Assembly (NCBI GenBank): GCA_035606355.1 | Contig: DATNFO010000001.1 | Location: forward strand, 38,534 to 102,533 | DNA: 64,000 nt | Source of the DNA: Sulfopaludibacter sp035606355 | GTDB taxonomy: Bacteria > Acidobacteriota > Terriglobia > Bryobacterales > Bryobacteraceae | Reading direction: 5' to 3' | Position numbers and translations under genes: made by a program | In this document: piece by piece, positions 63,601 through 64,000 of the stretch | How the letters are laid out: each line of letters opens with the position of its first letter | How positions within the stretch are numbered: position 1 is the first letter of the stretch | Notes under the pieces: generated by a model | Seen by the model: the letters and a program-made list of their open reading frames with translations, nothing else | Databases searched by the model: none | Told to the model about the DNA's origin: nothing

Positions 63601-63795
63601 CTAAGCAATCTGGGTGGATCCACGGGCCAGGGCGTAAAAATCGTCCCATATGTTAGGACCGCTTAGGATCAATCGGGCCGTTTTCGGCTGCACTGTTCCG
63701 ATCTTATTCCCCAGCCACGCCGGTATTGCTTGCCACATTCTTTGGCGGCAGCATGGGTCGTGGGAGAAGGTCACGTAAAGCGCGGCGGCTCCCAC
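63601..63795 (-). CDS. Possible small hypothetical protein
   Basis: A 64-codon frame starting at GTG reads LYVTFSHDPCCRQRMWQAIP and ends NIWDDFYALARGSTQIA. The second half has a natural composition, but I see no family motif and no ribosome site. It lies between the acetyltransferase and desaturase genes on the same strand and may be a remnant or chance frame. Confidence 0.25.
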   Translation of the reverse strand: MGAAALYVTFSHDPCCRQRMWQAIPAWLGNKIGTVQPKTARLILSGPNIWDDFYALARGSTQIA

Positions 63796-63804
63796 CGGCG
63801 ACTG

Positions 63805-64000
63805 CTATATCCGGCTCTGCTCGCGCCGCAACTCGCGCACCATTTCTTCCAACTCGGCGACACGCCTCGCCAGGTCGTCGATCGCTTCGCCTTCGGGATC
63901 GGGCAGGCGGCCGTGTTCCAGCATTCCGCCCTCCGGCCGCACCCGCACCACGCGCCCGGGAATGCCGACCACCGTCGAATGGCTCGGCACCGGATGCACC
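63805..64000 (-). CDS. cysE: Serine O-acetyltransferase, C-terminal end (runs off window)
   Basis: The reverse strand is open from the window edge to a TAG at 63805. It starts HPVPSHSTVVGIPGRVVRVR, the final left-handed beta-helix turns and C-terminus of serine acetyltransferases, which make O-acetylserine for cysteine synthesis. The last 35 residues form a charged coiled coil (DLARRVAELEEMVRELRREQ) that is common in long CysE forms and replaces the short tail that docks to cysteine synthase. The catalytic part is outside the window, so another hexapeptide acetyltransferase is possible. Confidence 0.75.
   Translation of the reverse strand, partial: VHPVPSHSTVVGIPGRVVRVRPEGGMLEHGRLPDPEGEAIDDLARRVAELEEMVRELRREQSRI

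Noticed and set aside
1..64000. tRNA, rRNA, riboswitch or phage attachment site
   Set aside because: Intergenic regions were read for these and nothing convincing was found; a covariance-model search would be needed to exclude small RNAs.

Overview
The window looks like an Acidobacteriota chromosome segment, most like the Solibacter/Bryobacter group. This is inferred from gene content: four large outer-membrane TonB-dependent receptors of the Oar type (carboxypeptidase-regulatory-like N-terminus), an 888-residue duplicated MacB/FtsX permease paired with a PadR regulator, several cytochrome c/PQQ-type quinoprotein dehydrogenases, a DUF1592/DUF1552 pair, DUF2277, and a moderately high GC content. 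No rRNA, tRNA or CRISPR array was seen.

Layout. 1-7391: a sugar-type locus with a partial MFS transporter, a LacI regulator, a divergent secreted propeller glycosidase-like protein and a TonB receptor; two matching operator-like palindromes flank the glycosidase promoter. 7392-14378: an M1 peptidase with a frameshifted C-terminus, DUF2277, an SMP-30 lactonase-like protein and a secreted HExxH protein, set among eroded remnants (TonB receptor tail, permease tail and head, ECF sigma tail). 14379-17513: a secreted MBL-fold protein, an NHL propeller and a PEBP protein. 17515-22600: a compact minus-strand operon (amidohydrolase, Asp/Glu-racemase-like protein, unusual ferredoxin, Cys-rich protein) divergent from an MFS organic-anion transporter. 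22728-35651: quinoprotein and NHL genes interrupted by a 6.3 kb block (DinB, GNAT, DinB, permease, PadR). A 680 bp direct repeat flanks this block and transposon debris lies inside it. 35785-49257: carboxylesterase, two TonB receptors, a third quinoprotein and a beta-helix protein. 49278-53856: DUF1592, DUF1552 and small secreted protein operon. 54286-61052: GH3 glycosidase, mutarotase-like protein, TonB receptor. 61572-64000: a duplicated-domain secreted protein, a sphingolipid-desaturase-like enzyme and the end of a serine acetyltransferase.

How it fits together. Most genes encode exported proteins for capturing and breaking down plant or microbial polymers: receptors import oligomers, glycosidases, esterase and lyase-like proteins process them, and periplasmic quinoproteins with c-type haem oxidise products. 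Nine of the exported proteins, from unrelated families, carry the same kind of Gly/Arg/Pro-rich linker. That shared linker and the amidohydrolase/ferredoxin operon are the two most promising leads for something undescribed.
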